Assembly (NCBI GenBank): GCA_019279435.1
Contig: JAAALK010000079.1
Location: 103,875,332 to 103,939,331, forward strand
DNA: 64,000 nt
Direction: 5' to 3'
DNA from: Zizania palustris
Taxonomy: Eukaryota > Streptophyta > Magnoliopsida > Poales > Poaceae
Shown here: positions 21,986 through 33,103 of the stretch, piece by piece
Numbering within the stretch: the stretch's first letter is position 1
Layout: each line of letters starts with the position of its first letter
Position numbers and translations under genes: made by a program
Notes under the pieces: model-generated
What the model saw: the letters and a program-made list of their open reading frames with translations, nothing else
Database searches by the model: none
What the model was told of the DNA's origin: nothing

Positions 21986-24418
21986 ATGTGTACATTGGAA
22001 ATTCCAGGATTAACCAACGCCCCTGCATTCTTCATGAATATGATGAATAAGGTATTCATGGAATATCTGGACAAGTTCATCGTGGTCTTCATAGACGACA
22101 TCCTCATTTATTCCAGGGATCAGGAAGAGCATGAGACTCACCTCCGGTTAACCCTAGGAAAGTTAAGGGAACACCAATTATATGCCAAGTACAGCAAATG
22201 CAAGTTTTGGACGGCAGAAGTAAAGTTCCTTGGACACATCATCTCTGCGCAAGGAATCGCAGTAGACCCTGCCACCGTAGAAGCAGTCACGGATTGGTTG
22301 CCACCCACTAACGTATCTGAGATACGGAGTTTTCTGGGATTGGCCGGATATTATCGAAGGTTTATCGAGAATTTTTCTAAGATAGCCAAGCCAATGACCA
22401 AGTTGTTGCAGAAAGGAGAGAAGTTTGAATGGACTCCTGAATGCGAGGAAAGTTTCCGCACCCTCAAGACTCGTTTGGTGTCTGCACCTATACTGACCCT
22501 ACCGGATATCCGCAAAGACTTCCATGTCTATTGCGACGCATCTCGCCAGGGATTGGGATGTGTTCTTATGCAAGATGGAAAAGTCATCTCTTATGCCTCC
22601 AGACAGTTGAGACCCCATGAGTTGAATTATCCGACCCATGATTTGGAATTAGCCGCCGTAGTGCACGCCCTCAAGATTTGGAGGCACTATTTGGTTGGAA
22701 ATCGCTGTGAGATCTTTACGGATCACAAGAGTTTGAAGTATATCTTCACACAGCCTGACCTTAATCTGAGGCAAAGACGATGGTTGGAACTAATCAAGGA
22801 CTATGACTTGGGTATTCACTACCACCCAGGAAAAGCAAATGTGGTAGCTGATGCCTTAAGTCGCAAGGGATATTGCACGGCCATGATGATTCAGGAACAC
22901 GCACCCTTGTTATGCAAGGAGATGGAAAACTTAAATCTTGGAGTGACCACCAGAGCATATCTAGCCACCTTGGAGACCCAACCGGTATTGTTTGAGCAGA
23001 TTCGTGAAGCTCAGTCAGAGGACCCGGATATAGCTGCCATTAAGAAGAATATGAGACAAGGAAAGGCCCCCGGATTTTCAGAAGACGAGAATGGCACCAT
23101 ATGGTTTGGAACTCGGATATGTGTGCCGGATAAACCTGAAATAAAGACTCTTATCCTAAGAGAAGCCCACGAGACGTTGTACTCCATTCATCCCGGCAGT
23201 ACCAAGATGTACCAAGATCTGAAGGAACGCTATTGGTGGGTTAGCATGAAAAGAGAGATTGCCCAGTTCGTCGCCGAATGTGACACCTGCAGAAGAGTAA
23301 AAGCCGAACATCAGAGGCCTGCAGGATTGTTACAGCCACTTAAAGTACCGGAATGGAAGTGGGAAGAAATCGGTATGGATTTCATCACCGGATTACCAAA
23401 GACCCAACTTGGGTATGATTCTATTTGGGTGATCATCGATCGGCTTACAAAAGTAGCTCATTTCATAGCCGTCAAGACGACCTTCAGTGGCCCTAAGCTA
23501 GCAGAGCTATATATGGCCCGGATAGTATGTCTTCATGGAGTGCCCAAGAAGATAGTATCTGACCGAGGAAGTCAGTTCACCTCTCGATTTTGGAAGAACC
23601 TCCAAGAGGAGATGGGCACGAGATTAAATTTCAGTACCGCCTACCATCCTCAGACAGATGGACAAACAGAAAGGGTAAATCAGATACTAGAGGATATGCT
23701 TCGAGCATGTGTTTTGGATTTTGGAGCCACTTGGGACAAGAGCTTGCCATATGCAGAATTTTCATACAACAATAGTTATCAAGCCAGTCTTCAGATGTCT
23801 CCTTTTGAGGCCCTATATGGACGTAAGTGCAGAACGCCTCTACTTTGGGACCAAACTGGTGAATCCCAAGTATTCGGAACCGACATTCTCCGTGAAGCCG
23901 AAGAGAAAGTACGGATTATCAGAGACCGACTCAAGACAGCCCAATCTCGACAGAAGAGCTACGCAGACAATCGCCGTCGAGACTTAGCCTTTGAAGAAGG
24001 AGATCATGTCTACCTTCGGGTTACACCTCTTCGTGGGACTCAACGGTTTAACATGAGAGGAAAGTTGGCCCCTCGATATGTTGGACCATTTCTCGTCATT
24101 AGACGCCAGGGCGAAGTCGCATATCAGTTGGAATTACCACCTTCATTGGCTGGAGTGCATGACGTATTTCATGTGTCTCAACTCAAGAAGTGTCTCCGCG
24201 TCCCCACGGAGCAAGTGGATCTTCAGCAGTTGGATGTCCAAGAGGATCTGACTTATGTGGAGAAACCGATCAAGACATTGGAAGTCAAAGAAAGAACCAC
24301 CAGGAGTCGAGTCATCCGCTTCTGCAAGGTGCAGTGGAGCAATCACCCAGTAGAGGAAGCCACATGGGAAAAAGAAGATGAACTCAAGGCACAGCATCCT
24401 GAGCTATTCGAGGATTGA
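21986..24418 (+). CDS. Tek truncated pol: partial RT, RNase H, integrase, chromodomain
   Basis: 810 codons with no internal stop. It opens at GLTNAPAFF, so the reverse transcriptase lacks fingers and motif A but keeps FIDD (35-38). RNase H follows (DAS near 183, TDHKSL near 245). The integrase has an HH-CC zinc module (H near 394, CDTC near 432) and the catalytic D-D-E triad (MDF ~464, SDRGSQF ~525, TERVNQ ~561). The C-terminal ~55 residues form a chromodomain-like segment (VQWSNHPVEEATWEKEDEL), the hallmark of chromoviruses that target heterochromatin. The protease is absent. With half an RT it cannot copy itself, but the integrase and chromodomain could still act if expressed. There is no gag-pol fusion: ORF1 ends 151 bp upstream in a different context. 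Confidence 0.92.
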   Translation: MCTLEIPGLTNAPAFFMNMMNKVFMEYLDKFIVVFIDDILIYSRDQEEHETHLRLTLGKLREHQLYAKYSKCKFWTAEVKFLGHIISAQGIAVDPATVEAVTDWLPPTNVSEIRSFLGLAGYYRRFIENFSKIAKPMTKLLQKGEKFEWTPECEESFRTLKTRLVSAPILTLPDIRKDFHVYCDASRQGLGCVLMQDGKVISYASRQLRPHELNYPTHDLELAAVVHALKIWRHYLVGNRCEIFTDHKSLKYIFTQPDLNLRQRRWLELIKDYDLGIHYHPGKANVVADALSRKGYCTAMMIQEHAPLLCKEMENLNLGVTTRAYLATLETQPVLFEQIREAQSEDPDIAAIKKNMRQGKAPGFSEDENGTIWFGTRICVPDKPEIKTLILREAHETLYSIHPGSTKMYQDLKERYWWVSMKREIAQFVAECDTCRRVKAEHQRPAGLLQPLKVPEWKWEEIGMDFITGLPKTQLGYDSIWVIIDRLTKVAHFIAVKTTFSGPKLAELYMARIVCLHGVPKKIVSDRGSQFTSRFWKNLQEEMGTRLNFSTAYHPQTDGQTERVNQILEDMLRACVLDFGATWDKSLPYAEFSYNNSYQASLQMSPFEALYGRKCRTPLLWDQTGESQVFGTDILREAEEKVRIIRDRLKTAQSRQKSYADNRRRDLAFEEGDHVYLRVTPLRGTQRFNMRGKLAPRYVGPFLVIRRQGEVAYQLELPPSLAGVHDVFHVSQLKKCLRVPTEQVDLQQLDVQEDLTYVEKPIKTLEVKERTTRSRVIRFCKVQWSNHPVEEATWEKEDELKAQHPELFED

Positions 24419-24446
24419 TCCGAATCTCGAGGACGAGATTCTCTGT

Positions 24447-24460
24447 AAGGGGGATAGGAT
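24447..24460 (+). other. Tek polypurine tract
   Basis: AAGGGGGATAGGAT directly before the 3' LTR. Confidence 0.88.
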
Positions 24461-27400
24461 TGTAACACCCCAAAAATTAAAAGGAATAAAATAAAAAGAA
24501 AACATTATTTATAATTATTTCTGGATTTATTATTAAAGAAAAATCACAAAAGAACCCAAATAAAACCAAACAGGGGGAAATACTCAAAATCTGGACTTGA
24601 AAATTTTATGAGATGAACTAGAGGCCAAGTTATAATTTCAGGAATTTTTACAAATTTTTATCAACAGTGATTCAACCCTTAATCAAATAAATGAATTACT
24701 GGAATTATTTTAAATCAGAAAAGAATTAAAAAGCTTAACGGGCCTCAACCCAGAAACCTTCCCCGACGGCCTTTTTGGCCCAGCCCATCGCCACTCCCTC
24801 ACTGACCCGTGGGTCCCGCCTGTCGGCGCTCGCCTCCCCTCTCTCCTCCCGCCCGCGCCCCACCTGGCCCCACGCGTCAGCCTCTGTGCGCTCGCGTTCG
24901 CCCACTGACAGCCGTGCCCCGCCTGTCGGCCCATTTCCTTTCCCGTTCGCCCACTGACAGGTGGAGCCCACCTGTCAGGTCCTTCGTCTCCGATGGAAGG
25001 GGATCGCCCCCTTCCTTTCTCCCGGCGATCTCCTTCTGTCTCCTCGCCGCCGGCCACCGGATCGCCCTGGATCGCCTCGGATCGCCTCCCTCGCATACCG
25101 CCGCCCCCTTTCCATCCGTGGCAACGCATCTTCGCGCATAAGGAAGCATACCCGAGGAAAATGGAACCCTCGCCGGAAATTGGAAGGAGCCCTCTCGGTT
25201 TCCTCCGATACCCTACCATATCCACCGCCGACGACCCCTATAAAAGCCCCTCCTCTCGCCGCGTTCAGCCCACACCGCCAAAGCCCGAGCTCGAGTGAAC
25301 CAGAGCGCTCCCTCGTCGTTTTCGGGTTTCCCCTCTGCTCCACCTCCGGCGAGCGATCGCCGTCGATCCCGACCCCCTTCGCCCTAGCCACCGCCACCGG
25401 ATTGATCGTCGACCACCGCCCGTCCTCGTCCACCCCTCCGTTGGCCTTGGAGCCCGCCGGATCACCGTCGCCGACGAGCACCCGAGGCCTCCTCGTCATC
25501 TACCCTCACCGCCGGCCACCGTCCGTCGCCCTCCGTCGCCACCCGAGGTACCGTCGTGATCGCCATCCTTCCCGCGTTCCATTTTTAGCCCTAGCTAAGC
25601 CCCTAGGCCCTCGCCGTCGCCGCCATGGCCGCACCCGAGCCCGCCGTCGCCGGAGACGAAGGGTGCGAGGCCCCTTTCCGAGCGTGCCGTGCCGGATTTG
25701 ATCCTGGCCGCACGATCGCGCACCAAGGGCACAGATTAAAACCCTTCGGGATTTAATCTCACCCGTAGATCTGGTCAAAGGGGTACGGGGCGATCGCAGC
25801 CGTCGATCGTTACTTGAACCCCAGGATCAATCTGGTGCGTCCACGTATACCCTTTCGCTGCGTTATAATCTCAGCCGTCCATTTCCACTTAACCCACCCG
25901 CCTCGCATCTGACCGCTGGATCCAGATCCAACGGCCCAGATCGCTCGGGTCCACGCGCATAGTCACGGGTTCACGGTGAACCTGGTTCACCGTGGACCAG
26001 AGACTGGTTTTAGTTTAAATAAAATTCCAGAAAATTGTTTAAACTTCAAAAATTCATATCTTGCTCAAATTAACTCCAAATTTCACCATTTAAATTTTGT
26101 TAAAACCAGAATATTATTCTCTACCCATTAATGCAATAAAAACAGTATGTTTCTGTTGCCCAAAATATTATTAATCCATAAATGAATAAGAACCCCTTTA
26201 GGATAAATTATTATTCCAACAAAATAAATTATGAAAAATCCTAAAAAGGTTAAAATTCACTGTTATATGTAAAGACTCAGAATAATAAATATTACTTCAC
26301 CCACAACAATGTATGTTCTTTATTTGGTGAATTTTATCTGTTTATTGAATGTGAATGTATTGTTTACTTTTCCGTATCAAGAAGACTACGAGTTCGTCGA
26401 GGAGCAGGAGTTCTACCCCGAGGTTCCTCCATCCCCATTTGCTGAGCAAGGCAAGTCATCGACCACCTCTGTGGAAATAGTTGATCATATTGAGCCCATG
26501 TTTCAATAAATTATCGCTATAACCCATAGGTTAATATTGCATTAGTCAAATATTCAAGCCTTACACTTATATTTATTAGATCCCCGTCCTTGTGTGCAAA
26601 CCCAAGCCATGCTTATTGAGCCTTAACTCCTTGTCACTCTACTATAAAAATATTAGCTAGTGCCCAATGTACCGGCACAACTGCTATAGGATAAAAAGAA
26701 CGAGTCGTAGATAGCTGGATTCTGTATATGAATTTCCCTGTTATTCTCGTCTTTGGACTCTGTTGGAGTTGGCTAGGTTATAAGTATGGTGGGTTCCGGG
26801 TGCAAGCTCGGGCACTGGTTTGTCGCACCCGGGGCACTATAAGGACCGGTCTGCGGGATCTGTTGCAAAGCACTTCCGTACCAACCACAAGTCTAATGGG
26901 TAAGTCCTAACTGGAAGTATGGAATACTCCGGCTTGATGCACCATAGAGGAGGGGGCAAGGGGCTAGCCTGCGGGCGACTTGTACCGACGAGGCTCAAGG
27001 GGGGGGTATGGTGGGGCTCCGATGCGTCGGGACACCATATGAAACCCATAAGAGGGTGCTATTGAGTCGGGGAGGACTATATGGAAGGTTTTGGCACGAG
27101 TTCCCGTGTGATGGGTCATCTCGTTACACTTCGGTGTAGGTGATGAGTGCGTGCCTTGTGGGTACAGTGGTACATCTCTGATCAGAGTAATTCAATCTTT
27201 TCGAAAAGCCGAGCCCACGGTCAAGGGCGGGTTGTGTGACTACTCGCAGTTAGTTTACAATTGTTTGAATGATCAAGATATTCATGGCACGTAAGGACTG
27301 TTGAGCGAGGTGGGGCTGACTGTACCCCTCGAGTTAGAAGATGATGATACACATGCACATGTTTACTTTTCCGTACTAATAAATTGCTCACATTTAAGGC

Positions 27401-27771
27401 TTTACACATATGCTGCTTCCGCTAAATTAGCCAATAACTCCCTTGTTATTACCTTGCATTATATTTGCATTCGGTGGCTTGCTGAGTACTTCTGTACTCA
27501 CCCCGTTGACTTACACCATCAGAGCCAGTCTACTACGAGGAGGATGAAGGTCTGGAGTAGCGACCCAGTCAAGGCGAGACTGGAAGGAGGCGTTCATCTA
27601 GGACCCTTATTTTATTAGTTTCTCTTCACCCTTATTCACTTTTGTATTAATGCGGTCTACGAACCGTAAATGATTGTCCGTATTGTACGTGGTCGCATGA
27701 TGAACGTCTTGTTTTATTGATTTTCTATGGAATTTCAATAAAGTCCTGATTTATTAAATCGGGGCGCGACA
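24461..27771 (+). repeat. Tek 3' LTR
   Basis: 3311 bp, nearly identical to the 5' LTR. A T-run is one base shorter (about 26341) and a G-run one base longer (about 27001), giving equal lengths. The shorter T-run opens a 66-codon frame (26309-26509) ending in an acidic peptide that is not open to an ATG in the 5' LTR. Confidence 0.97.
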
Positions 27772-27776
27772 GGTCA

Positions 27777-28616
27777 CCACACTCAAAACATCCGTATTTT
27801 GTGCCATGTCTCTTGAACATTCGCTTATCATAGACACGTCGCACCCGGTTGTTAAACAAGCACAAATCATCATCTCCTAGAGTATCAAGTTGTTCCTCGG
27901 AGATAGACATCAAGGAAAAAGCAGTACAACTCATGGCATTAGGATCTGCAGACGGTGTCACAAGTGCCAGAGTCTTGGAGCCAGAATCAGTGAGATTTGA
28001 TCTCAACTGAATATCGACCTCTGAGGCCTTGAGCTTACTAAAAAGCTCTGCGATGGTCAAGGTATCATAAGACGCACTCTCAACAATAGAAGAAACCTTG
28101 ATCTCCCAGATCTTAGGGTCCAAGGTATGGAGTACTTTAAGCGCCTGCTCATGATCCGAGACCAGCTGATCATGCTCAGCCTTGTTAACGCGAAGCTTGT
28201 TAATGATCGATTGAAAACGACCAAACAAAGCCTCAACAGTCTCACCCGGCTTCTGTGAAAAATTTGCATACTCACGCCGGTAGGTCTGGTAGAGCCTAGC
28301 CTTGACCTGAGCTGTACCCTCATGGTGTGCCTGGCGGGTAGCCCAGATCTCTCGAGCAGTGGTGAGATGGATAACACGCTCAAAATCACTAGGACCTAGA
28401 CCAAAAAATAAAATATTCACCACCTTACTATTATTTTGATGTTGGGTAACTACATTTTCAGCAGTATCCACAGCAATAATCGTTATTGTGAAATTAGGAT
28501 GAACACAAATCTCCCATATGTTCGAGCTCTGGCTCATAAGGTATGCTCGCATGCGAGTCTTCCAATAAGTATAGCCAAAAGCTTCTTGGGACAGGATTTT
28601 ACCAGAAGACGTCATG
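27777..28616 (-). pseudogene. Cop3 gag, N-terminal part
   Basis: The ATG at 28616 on the minus strand (MTSSGKILSQ) opens a SIRE-like gag. The capsid region carries AREIWATRQAHHEGTAQVKA and DPKIWEIKVSSIVES motifs, and runs without a stop to the first half of the CCHC knuckle (CFECGD), where Tek interrupts it. The reading frame stays in phase across the insertion if one copy of GGTCA is discounted, so Cop3 gag was open here when Tek landed. Later stops lie in the C-terminal part (15651-17577). Confidence 0.85.
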
Positions 28617-28666
28617 GTCACTACCTAGGTTTAGAATCGGTTAAGATGATAGAAAAACCTAACCTT

Positions 28667-28678
28667 GCTCTGATACCA
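28667..28678 (-). other. Cop3 primer-binding site
   Basis: GCTCTGATACCA on the plus strand, i.e. TGGTATCAGAGC on the element's strand, two bases from the 5' LTR end. Confidence 0.92.
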
Positions 28679-28680
28679 CT

Positions 28681-30219
28681 TGTAGGACCGAAAGTAGCGA
28701 CCAGAGGGGGGTGAATGGGCGCCTAAAAATTTCTTGCTAAACTATAATTTAAACCCAACACCCAAATGGACTTAACCAGAAAAATAATATTTGCAAAGCA
28801 AAACTCAGGAATTAAAGTATTCTAGCTTCAAAATTACCGGTGTCCTAAATAAAAAGATATCAAAGATAAACTAAATAGAAATACTGCGGCAAATAAAAAT
28901 ACCTAGATGAAATTCAAGATATTAATATTTCAGTCTAGAAATAAGGTACTAATTAAATTTAAATACAAATGGATCAATAAAAATTAATTCAGAATTAAGC
29001 CGAAAATATTGTAGGTAAAACCTAGTATAAAAATATAATTGTGACTAATAAATTTTTCTTTTCTTTTTATATGAGCAGATTATACAGATAAAAGATAATA
29101 CGAGATAACTAATAAATTTTAATAGATTAAAATAAAAAACAAGATTTCAAAATAGATTTTCGGCTAATTAATTAATGGATGATTATCTCTAAAAATTGAT
29201 CTACTAAAAATTAGGAGATTGAAACACTTACCTGTGACATCTCGATTTGTGTGCCTGGAGAGCGCTTGACATCTACACACCGGCGTGGTGCCTGCCTAGC
29301 CGCCTGGCGAACCCCTCGTATTGCGTGCATCAAAAATGCAAAAAACAACACGCCGTTGCCCTTTTTTTCTTGCCGTGGAATGCCTCGCCAGATCAAAACC
29401 GTGGACTTGCAACTTGCTTTCATGCGTGCGTCCCAGGGAGATGCACCGCACAATGCCTGCCAAACAAAAAAAAATCCGCCGAAAGTGTTGTTGCTGACGA
29501 CTGCGTGCGCACGGCGTTCTCGGTAGTAGAGCCTGCGGCCTGCTCTGTAGTACGTGTGCCCATGACGCCAGGAAGCAGAAAATCCTCGCCGACGAAAAAA
29601 AAACAGTGGAGAAGAAGGAAAAACGTAGAGGTAGTGGACTGTAGATTGATCTGAAAAACAGTCGTCTATCCCCAGGGGGATAGGGGCATATTTATGGGCG
29701 AATCGTAATACATGAAAAGACTAATTTACCCTCAGGTAAAATAAACTGACTCTAAAATAAATTCCGAAAATTACTAAAAATTATTAGAAAAATCACCTGA
29801 CTCAAATAAAAATATTCTAAACTTAAAAACTAAATATTAATGTCCTAAAAATGAATAAATCATAGATTGTCAGTTTTGCGCCGAAACTGACAAAGCGTCC
29901 ACTGTCTTCGCACCGGGTACCCGGATTGGGCCGACCCGACCCTGCAACTTCCTCAGCCCGGCAATCGCTCGCTGCCCGTGTACCTGAGTCAAACCCAGTC
30001 AATAGACTAGTGGATCATCTGCCGTTCCTAGCCATGTACCCAGATTGGGCCAGCCCGACTCCGCGGCTCCTCTGCCCGGCCGTCGCTCACTGCCCGTGTA
30101 CCTGAGTCACATGCACCTCAGACTCGGCATGTCTTCATCTCTCCCTTCCTTTGACTTCCATTGACAATCACTCGTCACATCTGAAATATCAAAACCATAT
30201 TCTTCAACATGGTTTCTCA
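28681..30219 (-). repeat. Cop3 5' LTR
   Basis: 1539 bp, TG...CA. A TATA-like CATAAATATG on the minus strand is at 29687-29696. Hairpin at 29867-29893 with 10-bp arms. It carries the 167 bp missing from the other LTR. Confidence 0.92.
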
Positions 30220-30224
30220 AGAGG

Positions 30225-31830
30225 CCCCTATGATTGAAGGCAGAATCGAAGTTGCTGCTGAGCCAGCTTCGATTCCGGACGAAGCGATGGTTGTAGCTCC
30301 AAGAGAGGCTTTGACAGTCAACCCTTCGGTTCTAGGCTTCGAATCGGATGAAGACTTCGAGGTAGCCTTTGACCCTCCGAGAAGCACCGTACTCACCCGC
30401 TGACAGGACTTCAGAGGAAAACTTCGCATGAACCCTTTGTTCCTTTTCCCTGCAAAATTAAGCAATATATAATACCTTTGTATTGGCAGGGTCCGCTCCT
30501 ATGGAAGTGGCTCCTCCCGAAGATACGGCTCCCGGGACCTCAACATCTCTGATGCAAATTCCAGCAGTCACACAGATGGGACCTGGAAAAGGTAAAGGCA
30601 AAATTGACCCCTTTACTGCTCTAAATTCAGGATTAACTCCGTTTGAATCAACAGCCGTTGTCAATCTATGGAGGGGGGCCAGTCTACCGAGGTCTTTGAA
30701 GATGCGGCACAACGCTCCGACCCCTCACCGAACGAAGACGATCAGAGGGCCCTAACCATGCTCCCCTCCTAGCTCCTTTCTTGGAGAGAAGGACCGGACT
30801 TTGGACCGTGCTCGAGCCTTTGGATCGAGCCAACCACGAAGTTGGGGAGACGGACATAGTGGCCATCCTTAGCGAAGATGAGGGCTCGGAGCTCAACGCC
30901 GCCTTGGAACGGGCAGCATACCAGGTACGAAGTATCTAGAAAACAAGATTAATTTCAACTTACAAATAATTTCTCACCTTGCTTTTTCCTCTTTGCAGCA
31001 AATAGTTTTGGCTCGAGCCGCAGTTGTCTCGAACGAGCACGGAGGTCTTCGTCTTTAAGAGAAGGTTACTGCTCTCTAGATGAGTTTCTCGCTTAGACGA
31101 AATGGTTTCGGTGGAGAGGAGAGCTAGGCAAAACCTAGAGGCTACGAATAAAAAACTCAAAGCCGAACAAATTGTGCTTCGAGCCGAGGTAGAAAGAATG
31201 CTGGCAGAGCACGCTACGGTGGGGGCTGAGCTAGTTAAGCTCCAAGAAGAAAAGGCTAAGGCTACGGAGGAGGCTAGAAACTTACTTAGCCAGAAGAATT
31301 CTCTGGCTATGGAGGCATCTAGGCTCTCCGCTGTAGTGGATGAATTGACTTCGTCAAAGGATGCTTTGATTGAAGATATAGTGAAATCGGAGAAGGTAGC
31401 TATGGAGGTCATGAACAATCTCTTAGTCGTTCTAGAGTACTTCGGTACTCTTTGGACGCTATCTTCGAGCGACAACGTCCCCCTGGTTCGATGGCTAAAG
31501 ATGATCCAAGGAGCTGTGAAGATGATGAAGACAGTAGGCATTCGGTATGGAGAGATCTCCGACCAAGTGGCTGCTCTCGGAGTACTTCGCTACTACGAAG
31601 ATCTAGGGCTAACGTTAACGCCAGACTCGGGGGCGGCTCCCATTACCTTCGACGAGAACCAACTCCTCAATCCTTCTGAAGACGTGGCCGCAGCTTGGCA
31701 AGCCTTCCAAGCTTCATGGAGAGCCGAAGGTCACACTGCGATCAAGGCTTGGATCGATGAAGGGCATCGCCAGAAGCAAGCTCAGTCTCAAGCCTCGAGT
31801 AGCCAGCCTCCGCCGAACCCGCAGGTCTAG
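30225..31830 (+). pseudogene. TatA antisense extra ORF, C-terminal coiled-coil part (broken)
   Basis: Resumes right of Cop3. Exon-like blocks are 30225-30402, ~30489-30924 and 30999-31830. The intron 30925-30998 (74 nt) has clear GT...AG borders and keeps phase (AAYQ|QIV). The last block is a long coiled coil (about 31102-31400) followed by a helical domain and a glutamine/serine/proline-rich tail ending at TAG 31828. In-frame TAA (31056) and TAG (31077) and a one-base shift before 31102 break it. This is the domain order expected of Tat antisense ORFs; the protein's role is unknown. Confidence 0.72.
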
Positions 31831-32403
31831 CTTTGTTTTAGGATCCCGACTATGTAAAAATCATGCTTTCATACATTATGAATGAAAATTTACTTATCAT
31901 GTTTTTAGGCTTCTCAACCTCGTATGGATGATGTCGAAGTATTAAACGTTACTAAAGAACTCAACCTGCTATGGGCTACCTTTGATCTTTTAAGACTTCA
32001 TAAACGACCTCAATTTTTGATTCCTCGAGATAGCTCCGGTGCAATTGCGCCAGAAATATGTAAAGATATATTATCTTATATTAAAGAGGAAGAAAAATAG
32101 GTTAACTTGGAAACTTCGTCATCTGAAGACATTGCATGGTCTGAGGACGAAGGTATTGCTAAAGATCAAGATAAAAAACCTGAAGAACTTCGAAGCTGGG
32201 AAAGGAGCCCCGAACGACTTCGAACTTGGGCTGAACTTCAACAAGAACAAAAAGATTTTAGAGCTTCGAAGAAAGGTAGAAGAGTTAAATGCAAGGTTGT
32301 TAGAACTCCCAGCATTGGAACTAGTCGTTCTGAGTTTAGTGGTAACTCTAGAGATCGAAGAGGTCTTCGATTCCTTCTCGGCATAGACACCGATTTTTCG
32401 TGA
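31831..32403 (+). other. TatA antisense ORF 3' tail, possibly a further exon
   Basis: A pyrimidine-rich TTTTTAG acceptor near 31908 is followed by open but frame-shifting sequence rich in acidic codons and CTTCGAA, ending near 32403. It may be a final exon or the 3' untranslated region of the antisense transcript. No domain recognised. Confidence 0.4.
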
Positions 32404-32659
32404 TGTAATTGTAATTTTTTTGAATAATAAATATAGATTTTTAAAATTGTCTCCCTACTTCCCAGCCCCTCTTTGGGCGTAAGCAACTTCGAACTATACT
32501 CGACGATGGTTAGGCGCAAAGAAAAACTTTGGAGCACAATTTTGGGGGCTCGGAGCTCCTCAGCAATTTAAATCTTATAAAATGTCTAACTACTTGGAGT
32601 CGTAAAACTTGTAGCTTAGTACCTTTTGTTTGAAAGAAGTCACTTCGGACAAACTTTCC

Positions 32660-32970
32660 GGGCACTTTAATGTCCCAAACGATTGGTCACTTTGGACTCT
32701 TTTCACAGATATTCGAAGCTTATTAGCTCAAACTCTGTTTTGTTTTGGCCTCTGTCGGCTCTTTTTGCGATTGCTATCAAACCGGTGGTTTGGAATTCGC
32801 AGTGGTCTCTTTGGACTCTTTTTACGGATGCTTTCAAGCCGGAGCTTGGAATCCGCATTATTTTGGTCTCCTTCGACTCTTTTTACGGATGCTTTCAAGC
32901 CGATGGCTTGGAATCCTTTTTTTAGACACTTTCCCACCTCGTCGGAAGCTTCGAACCAATGGTTCGAAGT
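32660..32970. repeat. ~60-bp tandem hairpin repeats in the TatA 3' non-coding region
   Basis: Four to five diverged units built on 'TTGGACTCTTTTTACGGATG' followed by a short inverted repeat: CAAACC/GGTTTG, CAAGC/GCTTG, CAAGCC/GGCTTG, CGAACC/GGTTCG. The last, at 32949-32969, extends to a 10-bp-arm palindrome with a 1-nt centre. The repeats lie between the antisense ORF tail and the pol stop codon. Confidence 0.75.
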
Positions 32971-33103
32971 ACGAAAAATTGGTTCAAATTAATGACACTT
33001 TCCTCCCAGCCAACTTCGTTCTTCCAGTGCATCCACTAGAAGTAGGAAGTGTTTGAGAGGTAGGCATTATCTGAACCATGAGCTTTATTAATTCAGAGGG
33101 TGT

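Larger units (their letters stand above)
17578..27771 (+). mobile_element. Tek: young Tekay/Del-type chromovirus derivative inserted in Cop3 gag
   Basis: Complete 10,194-bp element with 3311-bp LTRs (17578-20888 and 24461-27771), flanking GGTCA duplications (17573-17577 and 27772-27776), an initiator-Met-type primer-binding site and a polypurine tract. The LTRs differ by one substitution (19684 G, 26566 C) and two 1-nt length differences. The 3.57-kb internal region holds a 268-codon ORF and an 810-codon pol that begins inside the reverse transcriptase. Typical Tekay gag, protease and the N-terminal half of the reverse transcriptase are missing, so it should be non-autonomous. The insertion site is inside the Cop3 gag zinc knuckle. 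Confidence 0.96.
12907..30219 (-). mobile_element. Cop3: gag-only SIRE-like Copia inserted in the TatA antisense ORF
   Basis: LTRs at 12907-14270 and 28681-30219 with flanking AGAGG duplications (12902-12906 and 30220-30224). Minus orientation, with the primer-binding site next to the right LTR. Without Tek and its duplication the element is about 7.1 kb. It has a gag but no protease, integrase, reverse transcriptase or RNase H: homology to Cop4 stops near 15650 and only non-coding sequence follows to the 3' LTR. The LTRs differ by about 12 substitutions in the first ~390 bp (about 3%). This is the architecture of a non-autonomous element that needs pol from a relative. Confidence 0.9.
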
